Shown piece by piece: positions 36,702-46,277 of a stretch of DNA of 64,000 bases. Both the position numbers and the translations under genes were made by a program. The stretch's first letter is position 1; the number at the start of each line of letters is the position of its first letter. Under the pieces are notes generated by a model, which searched no databases, had not been told where the DNA came from, and was given only the letters and a program-made list of their open reading frames with translations. Source of the DNA: Arenibacter catalasegens (lineage in GTDB: Bacteria > Bacteroidota > Bacteroidia > Flavobacteriales > Flavobacteriaceae). The stretch lies in assembly GCF_002909235.1 (NCBI RefSeq), contig NZ_PHQQ01000002.1:310001-374000 (forward strand). The letters run 5' to 3'.

Positions 36702-38831
36702 TTACTTGGTGAAATATACATTTTCCGGGACTTTGGATTTCGAAAAAGATGGACCCTCCCAGCTCAATTCCAAAGAGTCATCACCCTTGGAATCACTACC
36801 GCAATAAATTTTAATAGGATGATAACCTGCTTTTAGGGTAATTCTCCCTTCTCTGGTTGTACCAGCCTCATATCCATAATCGGCATCAATCACACTTGCC
36901 TCGTGAATTTTTAAAAAGCCTTTAGTTCCGGACTTCATAGAAAAAGTATATTCCCCATCCTCGGGAATATTAATATATCCCTCAAAAAGCAACAACTCCT
37001 CTTTATTCAACTTTATTCCTGAAAAATCAAGGGAAGTAACCTTACCCATTGCAGTAGCCGGTAATGAATTTAATTGCGGTAACCAAGGAGCTGGGTTTTC
37101 GTAGGCCTTCCAACTGAGTCCGTTGGTTAATCCGTCCACGGAACTTGCGGTAATGGCTGCATTGTCATATGGTCTTTGGGCAGTTGCATTGGGCATGCGT
37201 ACCTGCAGTACTCTATCTTTAAAAGTTTGCTGCAACTCCTTCATATAAACATTACCTGCTAAATTATTAGTCTGTTGGGTATCGCTGATAACATTGTATA
37301 TTTCAAAATCATCATCGGCATTTTTAATATCATAACGGAGTCCGACCAAGTCACCTATCCTCATCATTTGCATTTCTTTCCTTAGTCTTTCGCGGTTACT
37401 GGGTGCAAATTCGTCGTAATTAGGGGTTTTCTGTCCTTGAAAATATTCCACGTAAATTGAACTTTCCTGTTGTTCACCTTTACCTGTCAAGGCAGGCAAC
37501 AAGGAAACCCCATCAGTATTTGCAGGTGCTGGAGTACCGGCAGCAGCAGTAAACGTTGGCAACCAGTCATAAGATATAGAAGGTGATTTAACCACGTGGC
37601 CAGCCTTAATTTGGGCGGGCCATTTGGCTATAGTAGGTATTCGTTCGCCTCCTTCCAGAAGATCTCTTTTAATTCCGTCAAAGGGCCCAAAACTGTTAAA
37701 AAAATTAGCTTCATAAGGCTCTTTTTCTAGATAGGATTCAATGGATGGCCCATTGTCAGAACTAAATACCACCAAGGTGTTTTGATCGATATTTAGATCG
37801 GATAATAGCTTTAAAATATCACCTACTTGATCATCGATTCTCCGGGTAGTCGTGGCAAATCGCTTATAGACATTAGGCCAAGCCACTTCAGGTGTAGCTT
37901 CATTATTATCATGATCATAGGTAGCCTTGCTATAGTCTGGATGTACCCAGGAATCTATGGTTCCAGATGCTGTATTTATCATTTGACCAGGTTTCCCGGT
38001 CCACTGTACACCTCCATTTAATCCTCCCCCATCGGGATAGGCTTGGGTAGGCAGTTCCAAAACGGCATGTGGGGTATCAAAGGCCAAATACATAAAGAAG
38101 GGTTGCTTAGGTCCTTGTTCCTTTGTTTGGTCCACAATCCATTTCTTGGCTACGGCAGTCCATAGATCTCCGGTGTAACATTTATCCAAATCCTTACTTA
38201 CTTCTATCTTATTCTCATAGACTTCCTTTGCACCCCTATAAAGGCCTTCTTTGGGATAATGCTCATGACCATCCCTGTGACGCATATAGCCATAATAATA
38301 ATCGAACCCACGGTTTACGGGATGCGCAGGCCAGCTATCTCCATCCTCTGACCATTTACTGGACCCCATCAATCCCCATTTTCCAATGGCGGCAGTGGTA
38401 TAGCCCAATTTCTGAAGTACGTTGCCCGTTGTGTGGTTATCTGCCAAGGCCTTGTCGAATTGATTATTCCTAACATTGGCATGACCTTGACTTAAGCCAG
38501 ACAGAAGTGAAGCCCTTGAAGGTGCACAAACGGGTGCAGCGGCATAATGATGGGGCATTAAGGCACCTTCAGAAGCCATTTTGTCCAAGTGTGGGGTTAA
38601 CACCCAAGGCTCACTACGGTTGTTGACCTTCTGCCTTTGATTTTGAAAAAACGAGCCCACATCACCGTAACCCAAATCATCTGTTAGTATATAAATAATA
38701 TTGGGCCGTTCACCATCCACGGTCGGTGGCGCTACTTGGGCGTATGGATTGTTCCAACAAAGACAACCAAGTAAGAGCAATAGAGGTGAAAAACATGAGG
38801 AGTAAAGATTACTTATTTTAAAATTTGACAT
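36702..38831 (-). CDS. Secreted sulfatase with C-terminal PA14-like domain
   Basis: A 709-residue S1-family sulfatase with a signal peptide (cleavage near YAQ, residue 41). Metal-binding ILTDDLGYGDVG has Asp51-Asp52 or so, and the formylglycine site is Cys102 in APVCAPSRASLLSG. VVFSSDNGPS holds later metal ligands. After the sulfatase domain, residues about 610-700 (LDFSGIKLNKEELLLFEGYINIPEDGEYTFSMKSG, in two parts) resemble a PA14 carbohydrate-binding beta-barrel. It probably removes sulfate esters from algal galactan oligosaccharides outside the cell or in the periplasm. It is convergent with the TIM-barrel gene. Confidence 0.9.
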   Translation of the reverse strand: MSNFKISNLYSSCFSPLLLLLGCLCWNNPYAQVAPPTVDGERPNIIYILTDDLGYGDVGSFFQNQRQKVNNRSEPWVLTPHLDKMASEGALMPHHYAAAPVCAPSRASLLSGLSQGHANVRNNQFDKALADNHTTGNVLQKLGYTTAAIGKWGLMGSSKWSEDGDSWPAHPVNRGFDYYYGYMRHRDGHEHYPKEGLYRGAKEVYENKIEVSKDLDKCYTGDLWTAVAKKWIVDQTKEQGPKQPFFMYLAFDTPHAVLELPTQAYPDGGGLNGGVQWTGKPGQMINTASGTIDSWVHPDYSKATYDHDNNEATPEVAWPNVYKRFATTTRRIDDQVGDILKLLSDLNIDQNTLVVFSSDNGPSIESYLEKEPYEANFFNSFGPFDGIKRDLLEGGERIPTIAKWPAQIKAGHVVKSPSISYDWLPTFTAAAGTPAPANTDGVSLLPALTGKGEQQESSIYVEYFQGQKTPNYDEFAPSNRERLRKEMQMMRIGDLVGLRYDIKNADDDFEIYNVISDTQQTNNLAGNVYMKELQQTFKDRVLQVRMPNATAQRPYDNAAITASSVDGLTNGLSWKAYENPAPWLPQLNSLPATAMGKVTSLDFSGIKLNKEELLLFEGYINIPEDGEYTFSMKSGTKGFLKIHEASVIDADYGYEAGTTREGRITLKAGYHPIKIYCGSDSKGDDSLELSWEGPSFSKSKVPENVYFTK

Positions 38832-38982
38832 TATTTAATGTATATTATGTTGAGGTTATTTAAATTTTAGTTTTAGCAGTAAATCATCCTTATTAATTCT
38901 TGACTATACTTCCCAAAAAAATCAATATTATTCAGCAATAAAATTGAGGGATTATAAATTAACACCTGTTCCTTGTAAGGAG

Positions 38983-39174
38983 TTATCGTGACCCCAAGAT
39001 CACCCTATTCCCATATACCCCTAGGTCATCCGTTCCATAATCATCGGCTACAAAAAGAATAATATTAGGCCTGGATATCGCCGTCTTTTTGGTCTCTGTA
39101 GTTTCACTTTTATCAGCACAGTCCTGAAACAACAATCCCATAATGATGATATTAATGGCTGGCCTAAAATTCAT
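38983..39174 (-). pseudogene. Truncated sulfatase (N-terminal fragment)
   Basis: From the ATG at 39174 the frame reads a lipoprotein-like leader (MNFRPAINIIIMGLLFQDC) and then RPNIILFVADDYGTDDLGVYGNRV, the unmistakable start of an S1 sulfatase. It ends after 63 codons in a short unrelated tail (ILGSR, stop). The catalytic CxPSR and everything after it are missing. The stump lies between two intact sulfatase genes in the same orientation, so the gene was probably lost by deletion, perhaps by recombination between neighbours. Confidence 0.7.
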
Positions 39175-39249
39175 TATAACGTTATATTCAGCTATAATTT
39201 TACCGAACAAAAAACACACAGTGACCCCAGCTATCTGTAATTTTCTTAT

Positions 39250-40785
39250 TTACTTTCTAGGAGATTTAATGGAATACCCCTGTTGTTGATAGGTTTGTAA
39301 TATGCCCTGCATTCCCTTAATAATTTCTGGATATTGACCGTAAAGGTTATTTTGCTGTTCGGCATCCTTGTCCATATCGAAAAGTAATCCTGCTGTTTCA
39401 AAATCTTTATACTTTCTAAGTTCCTTAAAACTATCGGGCATTTTGGAATGTTCTCCGGAAGGGCCATTAATATAAAGCCATTTCCCCTTTCGAAGTCCCC
39501 AGATTTTCTCATTGGTATTATGTACCGTAGCCTCTCGTAAAGGAGAGCCATATACTTTACCTTTTAATAGTGGTGTTAAATTATAACTGTCCGGTGCAGA
39601 ATTTTCAGGTAGGCTTGTATTGGTAATCGATGCCAGTGTTGCCATAATATCTACTTGGGATATGACTTCTTTGGAAACGGACCCCGGCGCAATGTGATCT
39701 GGCCATTTTACAATAAAGGGCACATGGTGGCCACCTTCCCATACATCGCGTTTTAATCCCCTAAACTCTCCCATACTAAAATGGTCGTATTTTTCAGCCC
39801 TTGCAAATGCGTAGTGTTCCGGTCCGTTATCGGAAGAAAAAATAACTATTGTATTCTCTTCCAGCCCATTCTCTTTCAAGGCCTTTAACACTTGACCAGC
39901 TACCCAGTCTGTTTGATAAACATAATCACCGTAGGGTCCTGCCGAAGATTTGCCCTTAAATTCGTCATTTGGAATTATAGGAGCATGGGGAGATGGTAAC
40001 GCAAAATATAAAAAGAAGGGTTTACCAGGATCCTGTTCGTTTATCCATTGAACCGTTTTTTCAGTCAGCGTCGGCAACACCTTGTAAGGGTTCCAATCTT
40101 TTACTTTGGGTCCTGGTCGAAACTCCCATTCCCCTTCCTCAATATCATAACCTACATTATGGACATCCATGACTTCCGTAGGCGGCTCAACAATCCGATC
40201 ATTCTCTACCCAGGCATAGGGTGGGAAATTAATGGTCCCATCCCCAAAATAATAATCAAATCCTCGATCCAAAGGCCCACCTCCAATAGGCTGACCCCAA
40301 TCTATATCTTCTGGCTGGTAGAATTCCCGTATTTTCCCCCATTGCATTACCCTTCCGCTAGGATCATTTTTAAATTCCCAGTTCCACCCCAAATGCCATT
40401 TTCCAATACAGGCCGTTTTATAACCGTTTTCCTTTAATACTTGCGGAAGTGTAACATCACTTTTGTCAAAAAAAGGTGTTCCGAAGGCTCCCACAATACC
40501 GAATTGTCTCCTCCAATGATAAGTTCCTGTGAGCAGTGCATACCTACTTGGGGAACAAATGCCTGAAGAACTGTGAGCATCAGTAAAGCGCATACCTTCA
40601 GAGGCCAACTGATCCAGATTTGGAGTTGGTATTTTTGAATTTTCATTCTGACAATTGAGATCTCCATATCCCATATCATCGGCATAAATGATCACAATAT
40701 TAGGTTTCTCCATTTCCCCTTTTTGACCAAAAGAGTAGTAGCCGATCAACAGAAATAAACTTAGTTTTATACTTAAATAGTTCAT
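39250..40785 (-). CDS. Secreted sulfatase (arylsulfatase-type, S1 family)
   Basis: 511 residues with a signal peptide ([20 protein letters not shown]). Metal ligands are Asp36-Asp37 in [11 protein letters not shown], and the formylglycine precursor is Cys77 in [29 protein letters not shown] and [12 protein letters not shown] give the conserved Lys/His and Asp/Asn. A four-stranded C-terminal subdomain follows ([20 protein letters not shown]). The lack of a lipobox suggests a periplasmic or secreted enzyme. It is one of four intact sulfatases in a minus-strand series and likely acts on a different sulfate position from the others. Confidence 0.92.
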   Translation of the reverse strand: MNYLSIKLSLFLLIGYYSFGQKGEMEKPNIVIIYADDMGYGDLNCQNENSKIPTPNLDQLASEGMRFTDAHSSSGICSPSRYALLTGTYHWRRQFGIVGAFGTPFFDKSDVTLPQVLKENGYKTACIGKWHLGWNWEFKNDPSGRVMQWGKIREFYQPEDIDWGQPIGGGPLDRGFDYYFGDGTINFPPYAWVENDRIVEPPTEVMDVHNVGYDIEEGEWEFRPGPKVKDWNPYKVLPTLTEKTVQWINEQDPGKPFFLYFALPSPHAPIIPNDEFKGKSSAGPYGDYVYQTDWVAGQVLKALKENGLEENTIVIFSSDNGPEHYAFARAEKYDHFSMGEFRGLKRDVWEGGHHVPFIVKWPDHIAPGSVSKEVISQVDIMATLASITNTSLPENSAPDSYNLTPLLKGKVYGSPLREATVHNTNEKIWGLRKGKWLYINGPSGEHSKMPDSFKELRKYKDFETAGLLFDMDKDAEQQNNLYGQYPEIIKGMQGILQTYQQQGYSIKSPRK

Positions 40786-40894
40786 TCAATTAGTATTTAA
40801 AATAGCCCTTTTCTTTATTCTGGTAGATCAGAAAAAAAACAATAGACGCTAACCCTCTTCTTACTCGGTTCCCTCCTGATACATTTAAGTGCAT

Positions 40895-41096
40895 TTATTC
40901 GCTCTCCGGTATTGTAATCCAACCGCTTCCTTTAATAAAATAAATATCAAAGACATAGCCCTTTTCCAGTGATCCAGGATCTCCCTGAGCAATAAGCCCT
41001 TTTCCATTTGAGTGCAAAGGTTTTTATTTGTACCGTATACTCGGGAAGATCTGGCAAGCTATTGATACAATGCTGATCTTTGTATCTATCAAATTT
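40895..41096 (-). pseudogene. Frameshifted C-terminal remnant of an unidentified protein
   Basis: Two overlapping protein-like frames on the minus strand. The upper one reads FDRYKDQHCINSLPDLPEY and TVQIKTFA, the lower one SNGKGLIAQGDPGSLEKGY and VFDIYFIKGSGWITIPESE, ending at TAA. Joined by a one-base shift near 41010 they would form one beta-rich C-terminus. No start is present. I do not recognise the family; its place between two sulfatase genes suggests a lost carbohydrate-active protein. Confidence 0.45.
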
Positions 41097-41133
41097 CTAT
41101 TCTTTCCTCCTAGTCATGTGTTTTTGGCACACC

Positions 41134-42696
41134 TTATTTGAGTTCCAAGTCTTGGATACCCTCAACGCTACTACCTCTAATCTTTTCAAAATCCCTAATT
41201 AATTCCTTAAGTTTTTCAGGATTGGAAAGTGCCAAATTCCCCTTTTGACTAGGATCTTTTTCCAGGTCGAACAGTTGATAATCCTTTGCATTGCCCAACT
41301 CAATGTTTACCATTTTGTTAATTGGCGCCCCCTTATATGGTGGAATCATTGCCCAATTACCTTTTCTAAAGGCGGTTCTTGAAGTTGCTTCCAATACCAA
41401 CTCTTCCCTTCCGTCCTTGGATTTACCCATAAATGCATCCAAAAGATTTTCACTATCCTCACCTATCTTATCACTTCCAACCAATGTAGCCATGGAGGTA
41501 AGCAAGTCTAACTGACATACCAAGGCGTCAGATTTACTAGGAGTTATGGTACCTTTCCAATAGGTGATAAATGGCACCCTGGTACCCGCATCGTATAAAC
41601 TGTATTTGCCACCTCGTAAAATACCTGAAGGGGTATGATTACCCAATTTATCTACGGAGTCGTCGTAATAACCATCGTTGACTACAGGACCATTATCGCT
41701 TGAAAAGACGATTAATGTATTTTCAAGGATCCCTTCCTCCTTCAAGGTTTTCATAAACTCACCTATCATCCAATCAGCCTCCAAAATAACATCCCCTCTT
41801 GGACCCATTCCTGATTTTCCTTCAAAACGCGGGTGCGGAGTTCTGGGTACATGTGGCTGTTGTAAAGCATAATAAAGAAAGAAAGGTTCCTTTTTGTGAT
41901 CTTTCACGTACTGTTGGGCCTTGGCCAGAAAATGGTCGGCCATATCAACATCGCTCCATTTGGCAGCCTCCCCACCTTTCATAAATCCAATTCTCGGTAC
42001 ACCGTTAACAATACTGTTGTTATGACCATGATGCCATTTCATGGTAGTTAATTCTGGATTTTTCAAGCCTGTTGGCTCACCTTCAAAATTATTGTCATAG
42101 CTCACTTCTATGGGATCATTGGGATCTAATCCATCTACGTGACCGTCGGCAATATACACTGTTGGCACCCTATCCTGGGTTGCTGCAAGAATATAGGAAT
42201 AATCAAAACCAACTTCATTGGGACCAGGTGACACTCTTCCATTCCAATTCACATTCCCACTGCCAAGTCCCAAATGCCATTTACCCACAATACCAGTGGC
42301 ATAACCTTCCTCTTGCAACATTCTAGGCACAGTCATTTGAGCCGTATCAATTATCAAAGGAGCAGTTCCCGGTAATATTTTAGCATCTTTGTTGCGCCAG
42401 GGATACCTGCCCGTTAATACAGCATATCTACTAGGTGTACATGTAGCAGAAGAGGCATAACCGTTGGTAAACTGTACTCCGCCATTGGCCAAAGCATCCA
42501 TATTAGGAGTGCTGATCTCCGTAGCACCATAGGCACTCATATCACCATAACCCAAATCGTCCATGTAAATAAATACAATATTGGGCTTTTTGGCATTATC
42601 ATCGGCAGTCACCACTTTCTCTTCCTTAGATTTACATCCTATCAAAAGCAGGACAACCAATACGGTCTGGATTAAATTCCTTTTAATAATTCTCAT
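41134..42696 (-). CDS. Sulfatase lipoprotein (S1 family)
   Basis: 520 residues with a lipobox (LLLIGC, Cys21), so probably anchored in a membrane. Metal-binding Asp46-Asp47 lie in FIYMDDLGYGD and the formylglycine site is Cys86 in ATCTPSRYAVLTGRYPWR. GKWHLGLGSG and FSSDNGPVVNDGYYDDS are the further active-site blocks. The C-terminus (YQLFDLEKDPSQKGNLA) is the usual DLxxDPxExxNLA motif. It belongs to the same minus-strand series as two other sulfatases and the galactonate genes upstream, consistent with desulfation of galactose-containing polysaccharide. Confidence 0.92.
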   Translation of the reverse strand: MRIIKRNLIQTVLVVLLLIGCKSKEEKVVTADDNAKKPNIVFIYMDDLGYGDMSAYGATEISTPNMDALANGGVQFTNGYASSATCTPSRYAVLTGRYPWRNKDAKILPGTAPLIIDTAQMTVPRMLQEEGYATGIVGKWHLGLGSGNVNWNGRVSPGPNEVGFDYSYILAATQDRVPTVYIADGHVDGLDPNDPIEVSYDNNFEGEPTGLKNPELTTMKWHHGHNNSIVNGVPRIGFMKGGEAAKWSDVDMADHFLAKAQQYVKDHKKEPFFLYYALQQPHVPRTPHPRFEGKSGMGPRGDVILEADWMIGEFMKTLKEEGILENTLIVFSSDNGPVVNDGYYDDSVDKLGNHTPSGILRGGKYSLYDAGTRVPFITYWKGTITPSKSDALVCQLDLLTSMATLVGSDKIGEDSENLLDAFMGKSKDGREELVLEATSRTAFRKGNWAMIPPYKGAPINKMVNIELGNAKDYQLFDLEKDPSQKGNLALSNPEKLKELIRDFEKIRGSSVEGIQDLELK

Positions 42697-42863
42697 TTTT
42701 TCAATTTAGGTAATTTTAATGATTTTGGTTTTAGAAGCTAATAAGGTATAACCCATATATATTTGATCGCACCTTTCCACATATTTTATTTCCCGATAAA
42801 CGAAACGTTATTAAATCAATCGATTTTGGCTTGATATTGGTCATAACGGACAGCTTATTTTAT

Positions 42864-44012
42864 CTAGAACTTTAAACATACAGGTTGTGAAAGAGATATC
42901 TCATTTCCAGTAAATTTAAGGAGACCCGTCTTTTTATCAACTTTAAAAACAGTTATGTTATTCGATTTTTGATTGGCCACCAATAAAAATTTTCCATCGG
43001 GCGATAAGGTGAAATTCCTAGGCCAATCCCCTTGAACCTGTACGTTTTCTTTCAGTTTTAAATCCCCATTATTGGATACTGAGAATACGGCTATAGTATT
43101 GTGACCCCTATTGGAAGCGTACAGAAATTTTCCATCGGCACTTATGTGAATATCGGCACAGGCGTTTGGTCCTTGGTAGTCATTAGGGAGCGTACTTTTT
43201 TTATCAATTTTTGTATATACTCCCGTGTTGTGATCCACCTCTGCAGAAACAACTGAACTCGACAGCTCATTGATAATAAAGGCCATGTTTTTCGTTGGGT
43301 GGAAAATAAGATGTCTGGGACCATCCCCAGGATCCAATTGTAACCCGACTTGCGCTTTATCCAGTTTTTTCTCAGAATTTATTGGATAGGTCAAAATCTG
43401 ATCTATCCCCAAATCTACTGCATATAAAAAATTTTCGTTTTGGGAAAATTTTACGCAGTGGGCGTGTGCGAATTTCTGATTGGCATGCGGGCCACTACCC
43501 GTATGTTGTATCCCTTGTGGATCATTTAGCATTACCCCCTTTTGATCCATGGGATATAGCACAATACTGCCAGAACTATAATTTGCCGCAGCAAGAAGAT
43601 TTTCATTGGGACTTAATTCTATATAACATGCGCCATCACCTTTACTGGTCAAGTTGCCTACTCTGGTCAGGGCTGTTTTATCTTCGTTCCATTGGAATGC
43701 CGATACACTCCCCGGTTTTGTTCCGTTTGAAGAATAGACCATCCCGCCATCCTTTGAAAGGTATAAATAACCAGGTTTCTCCTCTTTAGCCACATGTTGA
43801 CTGTTAGATAGTTTGCCGGTTTTAGTATTAAAGTCGAGCTGGTAAATGCCTTGTTCGTCCCCTTCGGCAAGGGTCCCCACAAGGAGTTTTACATCCCCTT
43901 TTTGAATGTATAGTTCAGCGCTTGCCAAATTGTCCTTTTTGGATTGATCTTTACACCCGACCATTACCACCAAAAGAATAATAAATGCTAGATAATTTGA
44001 AGGTCGTTTCAT
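42864..44012 (-). CDS. Lactonase family protein (7-bladed propeller) lipoprotein
   Basis: 382 residues from the ATG at 44012, chosen because MKRPSNYLAFIILLVVMVGC is a good lipoprotein signal; an in-frame ATG at 44048 would add 12 residues. Seven repeated propeller strands follow with the family pattern (GYLYLSKDGGMVYSSN, CYIELSPNENLLAAANYSSGSI, DIHISADGKFLYASNRGHNTIAVF). Members open sugar lactones such as 6-phosphogluconolactone. Located 42 bp after a KDPGal aldolase gene, it could act as a periplasmic galactonolactonase feeding the DgoK/DgoA steps. That role is inferred from context. Confidence 0.88.
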   Translation of the reverse strand: MKRPSNYLAFIILLVVMVGCKDQSKKDNLASAELYIQKGDVKLLVGTLAEGDEQGIYQLDFNTKTGKLSNSQHVAKEEKPGYLYLSKDGGMVYSSNGTKPGSVSAFQWNEDKTALTRVGNLTSKGDGACYIELSPNENLLAAANYSSGSIVLYPMDQKGVMLNDPQGIQHTGSGPHANQKFAHAHCVKFSQNENFLYAVDLGIDQILTYPINSEKKLDKAQVGLQLDPGDGPRHLIFHPTKNMAFIINELSSSVVSAEVDHNTGVYTKIDKKSTLPNDYQGPNACADIHISADGKFLYASNRGHNTIAVFSVSNNGDLKLKENVQVQGDWPRNFTLSPDGKFLLVANQKSNNITVFKVDKKTGLLKFTGNEISLSQPVCLKF

Positions 44013-44054
44013 GATGAAAATGGAATTGATGTTGTTAAATATATTCAATTGAAT

Positions 44055-44696
44055 TTAAAACCCCTTTACTTCAGCCTTTATCTTCGCAAAATGCTGGCCA
44101 AGGCCTTCAAAATTTCTTTCCTCGATCAACTTTTTGTTAAAGAGGGAACTTCCCATTCCCACCCCAACGGCTCCAGCCTCAAAAAAAGATTTGACGTTCT
44201 CCAAAGTAACTCCACCCGTTGGTAAAAGCTTTATATTGTTAAGTGGGGCAGAGATGTCCTTAATAAATTGAACTCCAAGCTGAGTAGCAGGAAATATCTT
44301 TACTGCAGATGCCCCTAAGCGCCAAGCTTTATAGATTTCGGTTGGAGAATAGGCCCCCGGGAAAATTGGTATCTCTTGGGCTACAGCAGTATTGATAACC
44401 GCTTCATCCAAGATCGGAGTTACAATAAACTGGGCACCTGCCGCTACGGCCCTATCGTAATCTTCCATATTACAGACCGTTCCTGCCCCGACATTGAGAT
44501 CCTGAAATTCGCTCCTTAGTTTGGAAATCATCTCTGTTGCCCCAGCGGTATTCATGGTAATTTCAATGGTGTGCAGACCTGCCTTGAGATAGGCCTTGAC
44601 TATATCCCGCATAACATCAATGGAAACTCCTCTTACAATACCAACTATAGGGGCCCTATTATAAAGTTCCCAAGAAAATGATTCATTATTTGACAT
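44055..44696 (-). CDS. dgoA: KDPG/KDPGal aldolase
   Basis: A 213-residue class I aldolase that splits 2-dehydro-3-deoxy-6-phospho-galactonate (or gluconate) into pyruvate and glyceraldehyde-3-phosphate. The Schiff-base lysine is in ASAVKIFPATQLG, and the general acid Glu in HTIEITMNTAG. GAGTV and LPTGGVTLENV bind the phosphate. It overlaps the upstream 2-dehydro-3-deoxygalactonokinase gene by 11 bases, which makes the galactonate pathway the likely one. A galactonate dehydratase (DgoD) gene is not in the window. Confidence 0.92.
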   Translation of the reverse strand: MSNNESFSWELYNRAPIVGIVRGVSIDVMRDIVKAYLKAGLHTIEITMNTAGATEMISKLRSEFQDLNVGAGTVCNMEDYDRAVAAGAQFIVTPILDEAVINTAVAQEIPIFPGAYSPTEIYKAWRLGASAVKIFPATQLGVQFIKDISAPLNNIKLLPTGGVTLENVKSFFEAGAVGVGMGSSLFNKKLIEERNFEGLGQHFAKIKAEVKGF

Positions 44697-45639
44697 GTTG
44701 TTCTAAAATTTTTCGTTGTCCAACCAATAAGGCCTTTTCTATATATTGTGGATCAAAACAAACAATTCGCTCCAAAGGCAGGAACGATTTCAAAGCCAAT
44801 TGGTACAATTCGTTCTGGATTCCAGTGACTGCAAGGTACACGGTTTCGCTCTTTTCTTTCAAATGGCTCAACTCCGCCCCTATCAACAATCCCGATAAAT
44901 AATAATAGTTTTCCTTACTTGAGGTTTTATGTATTAAACTATTTGCCCTAATGGAAAATAGCGAGGCCATCTGTTGGTTCGCAATTCCTTTTTTAACACC
45001 TTCCGCAAAAATATCCTTAAATGAAGGGCTCCATCCTACTTCTTCCACTGAAGCTGACAAAATAGTGTGCTTCCTTATAACTTCAAATAATTCGCCCGTC
45101 ATATAGGTAGTAAAATCTATAAATCTCCCGGCATCAAAAAGAATATGTTTACTGTGGGTGCCAGGTAATACCAGAATACCCTTTTCATCCCTAGGTAGAT
45201 AATCGGTTAGTCCAATGGCCTGAATTTCTTCCCCTCGCATTACATCGTTATTAGTTCTAGCCCCAGAAATTAAAAGAAGGTCAAATTTGCCCCCAAGTGA
45301 AAGCCAACTGCTTATCAGTTCTTCTCCACTAAAGGCCATGGGCAATTTGCAATACTCCAATTCCTGCATCCCAATGGAAGAAGACAGCATTCCAGAAGCA
45401 ACTAAATAGTTGTTTTCGACCCCGTTTAAATCCAACTTTTCCAGCTGCGACATCAAATATTCTGCAAAAAAATCCTGTTGGGACCGTACCTTTTGCTGTG
45501 AATATAACTGATAGCATTTTTTAATCCCTAAATCGGTCCTGATTTCGGAAAGCACCTTTAATGAATTGAAATCCACCAAACGGAGTCTAAAATTGGACGT
45601 TCCCCAATCACAACTTATAAATTTTTTTTGTAGCTCCAT
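44686..45639 (-). CDS. dgoK: 2-dehydro-3-deoxygalactonokinase
   Basis: 317 residues of the DgoK family. The start FISCDWGTSNFRLRLVDFN contains the ATP-phosphate loop DWGTSNFR, and ILVLPGTHSKHILFDAGRFIDFTTYMTGELFEVI (in two parts, about residues 155-190) is the family signature. LAVTGIQNELYQLAL is near the C-terminus. It phosphorylates 2-dehydro-3-deoxygalactonate in the cytoplasm, the product then being split by DgoA. It starts the dgoK-dgoA-lactonase group, all minus strand. Confidence 0.93.
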   Translation of the reverse strand: MELQKKFISCDWGTSNFRLRLVDFNSLKVLSEIRTDLGIKKCYQLYSQQKVRSQQDFFAEYLMSQLEKLDLNGVENNYLVASGMLSSSIGMQELEYCKLPMAFSGEELISSWLSLGGKFDLLLISGARTNNDVMRGEEIQAIGLTDYLPRDEKGILVLPGTHSKHILFDAGRFIDFTTYMTGELFEVIRKHTILSASVEEVGWSPSFKDIFAEGVKKGIANQQMASLFSIRANSLIHKTSSKENYYYLSGLLIGAELSHLKEKSETVYLAVTGIQNELYQLALKSFLPLERIVCFDPQYIEKALLVGQRKILEQHVK

Positions 45640-46277
45640 GATTGTTACAAAGCTTTAGTACTCTTTTTTTATGTGGTAATCGTCATGTATGTAGGTTGAA
45701 CAATACTGGCCAATACCACTAGTGTTGTTACAACAGAGGGAAGGTAAATATTATATTTAAGTCCGTTCGGCTGTACGTCAACAAATACCAATTTTTTGGA
45801 AAAATACGCCATTTTATTTTATCTCCGGAATATACATAGGAAGCAAGTCCGGCTTCCCTATAGTTGCCCATTCAATTGAAAAACAACATTATGTTGATGT
45901 AGCTTAAAATTTATGAAAAAATAAAATCGAACCCTAAATAAGCACTGAGACCAAACAAAAAAGCACCTAATTTCTTGGAAGCCTTGTCTTTGTTACTTTG
46001 GACCCTAATCTTCGTTACATAATTATTATAGTAATCTAAAAAGTATTTTAATCATTTATTGCAACTATTCCTGATTTAACCTTTGAAGTAAAACCATTGC
46101 AAATCCGGAAATACTAGACTTTTCTTAGTATGACTGGTTTCTTCAGAATTTGTTAGAAAGCCAGGTTCCAGCACTTCTCTCGAGAAAGTAAATAAGATTT
46201 CTAAATAAACCTGAAATTTGGTAAATTTTATTTCCCAAATTTAAACACCCATACTCCCATAATCCATTGTTGATTAA
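45640..46277. other. Intergenic region with a tRNA-terminator repeat
   Basis: 638 bp between dgoK and a sulfatase gene. Apart from the repeat at 45949-46008 I see only short open stretches (for example EWATIGKPDLLPMYIPEIK read on the minus strand near 45830-45885), which look like decayed coding DNA. No start-to-stop gene is convincing. Confidence 0.45.
45949..46008 (-). repeat. Degenerate copy of a tRNA-Val 3' end and its terminator
   Basis: About 60 bp closely resemble 50340-50399, the DNA at the 3' end of the tRNA-Val(TAC) fragment: gaccaaacaaaaaag, tttcttggaagccttg and tctttgttact are shared exactly. The tRNA part itself is degraded (tttggaccctaatcttcg in place of tgtgggccctactgggttcg). 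It is read as the scar of an older duplicated or integrated tRNA end. Confidence 0.65.

Noticed and set aside
43382-43789. A 135-codon ORF antisense to the lactonase gene
   Set aside because: It is a shadow of the propeller-protein gene; Trp/His/Leu-rich composition, no start context.
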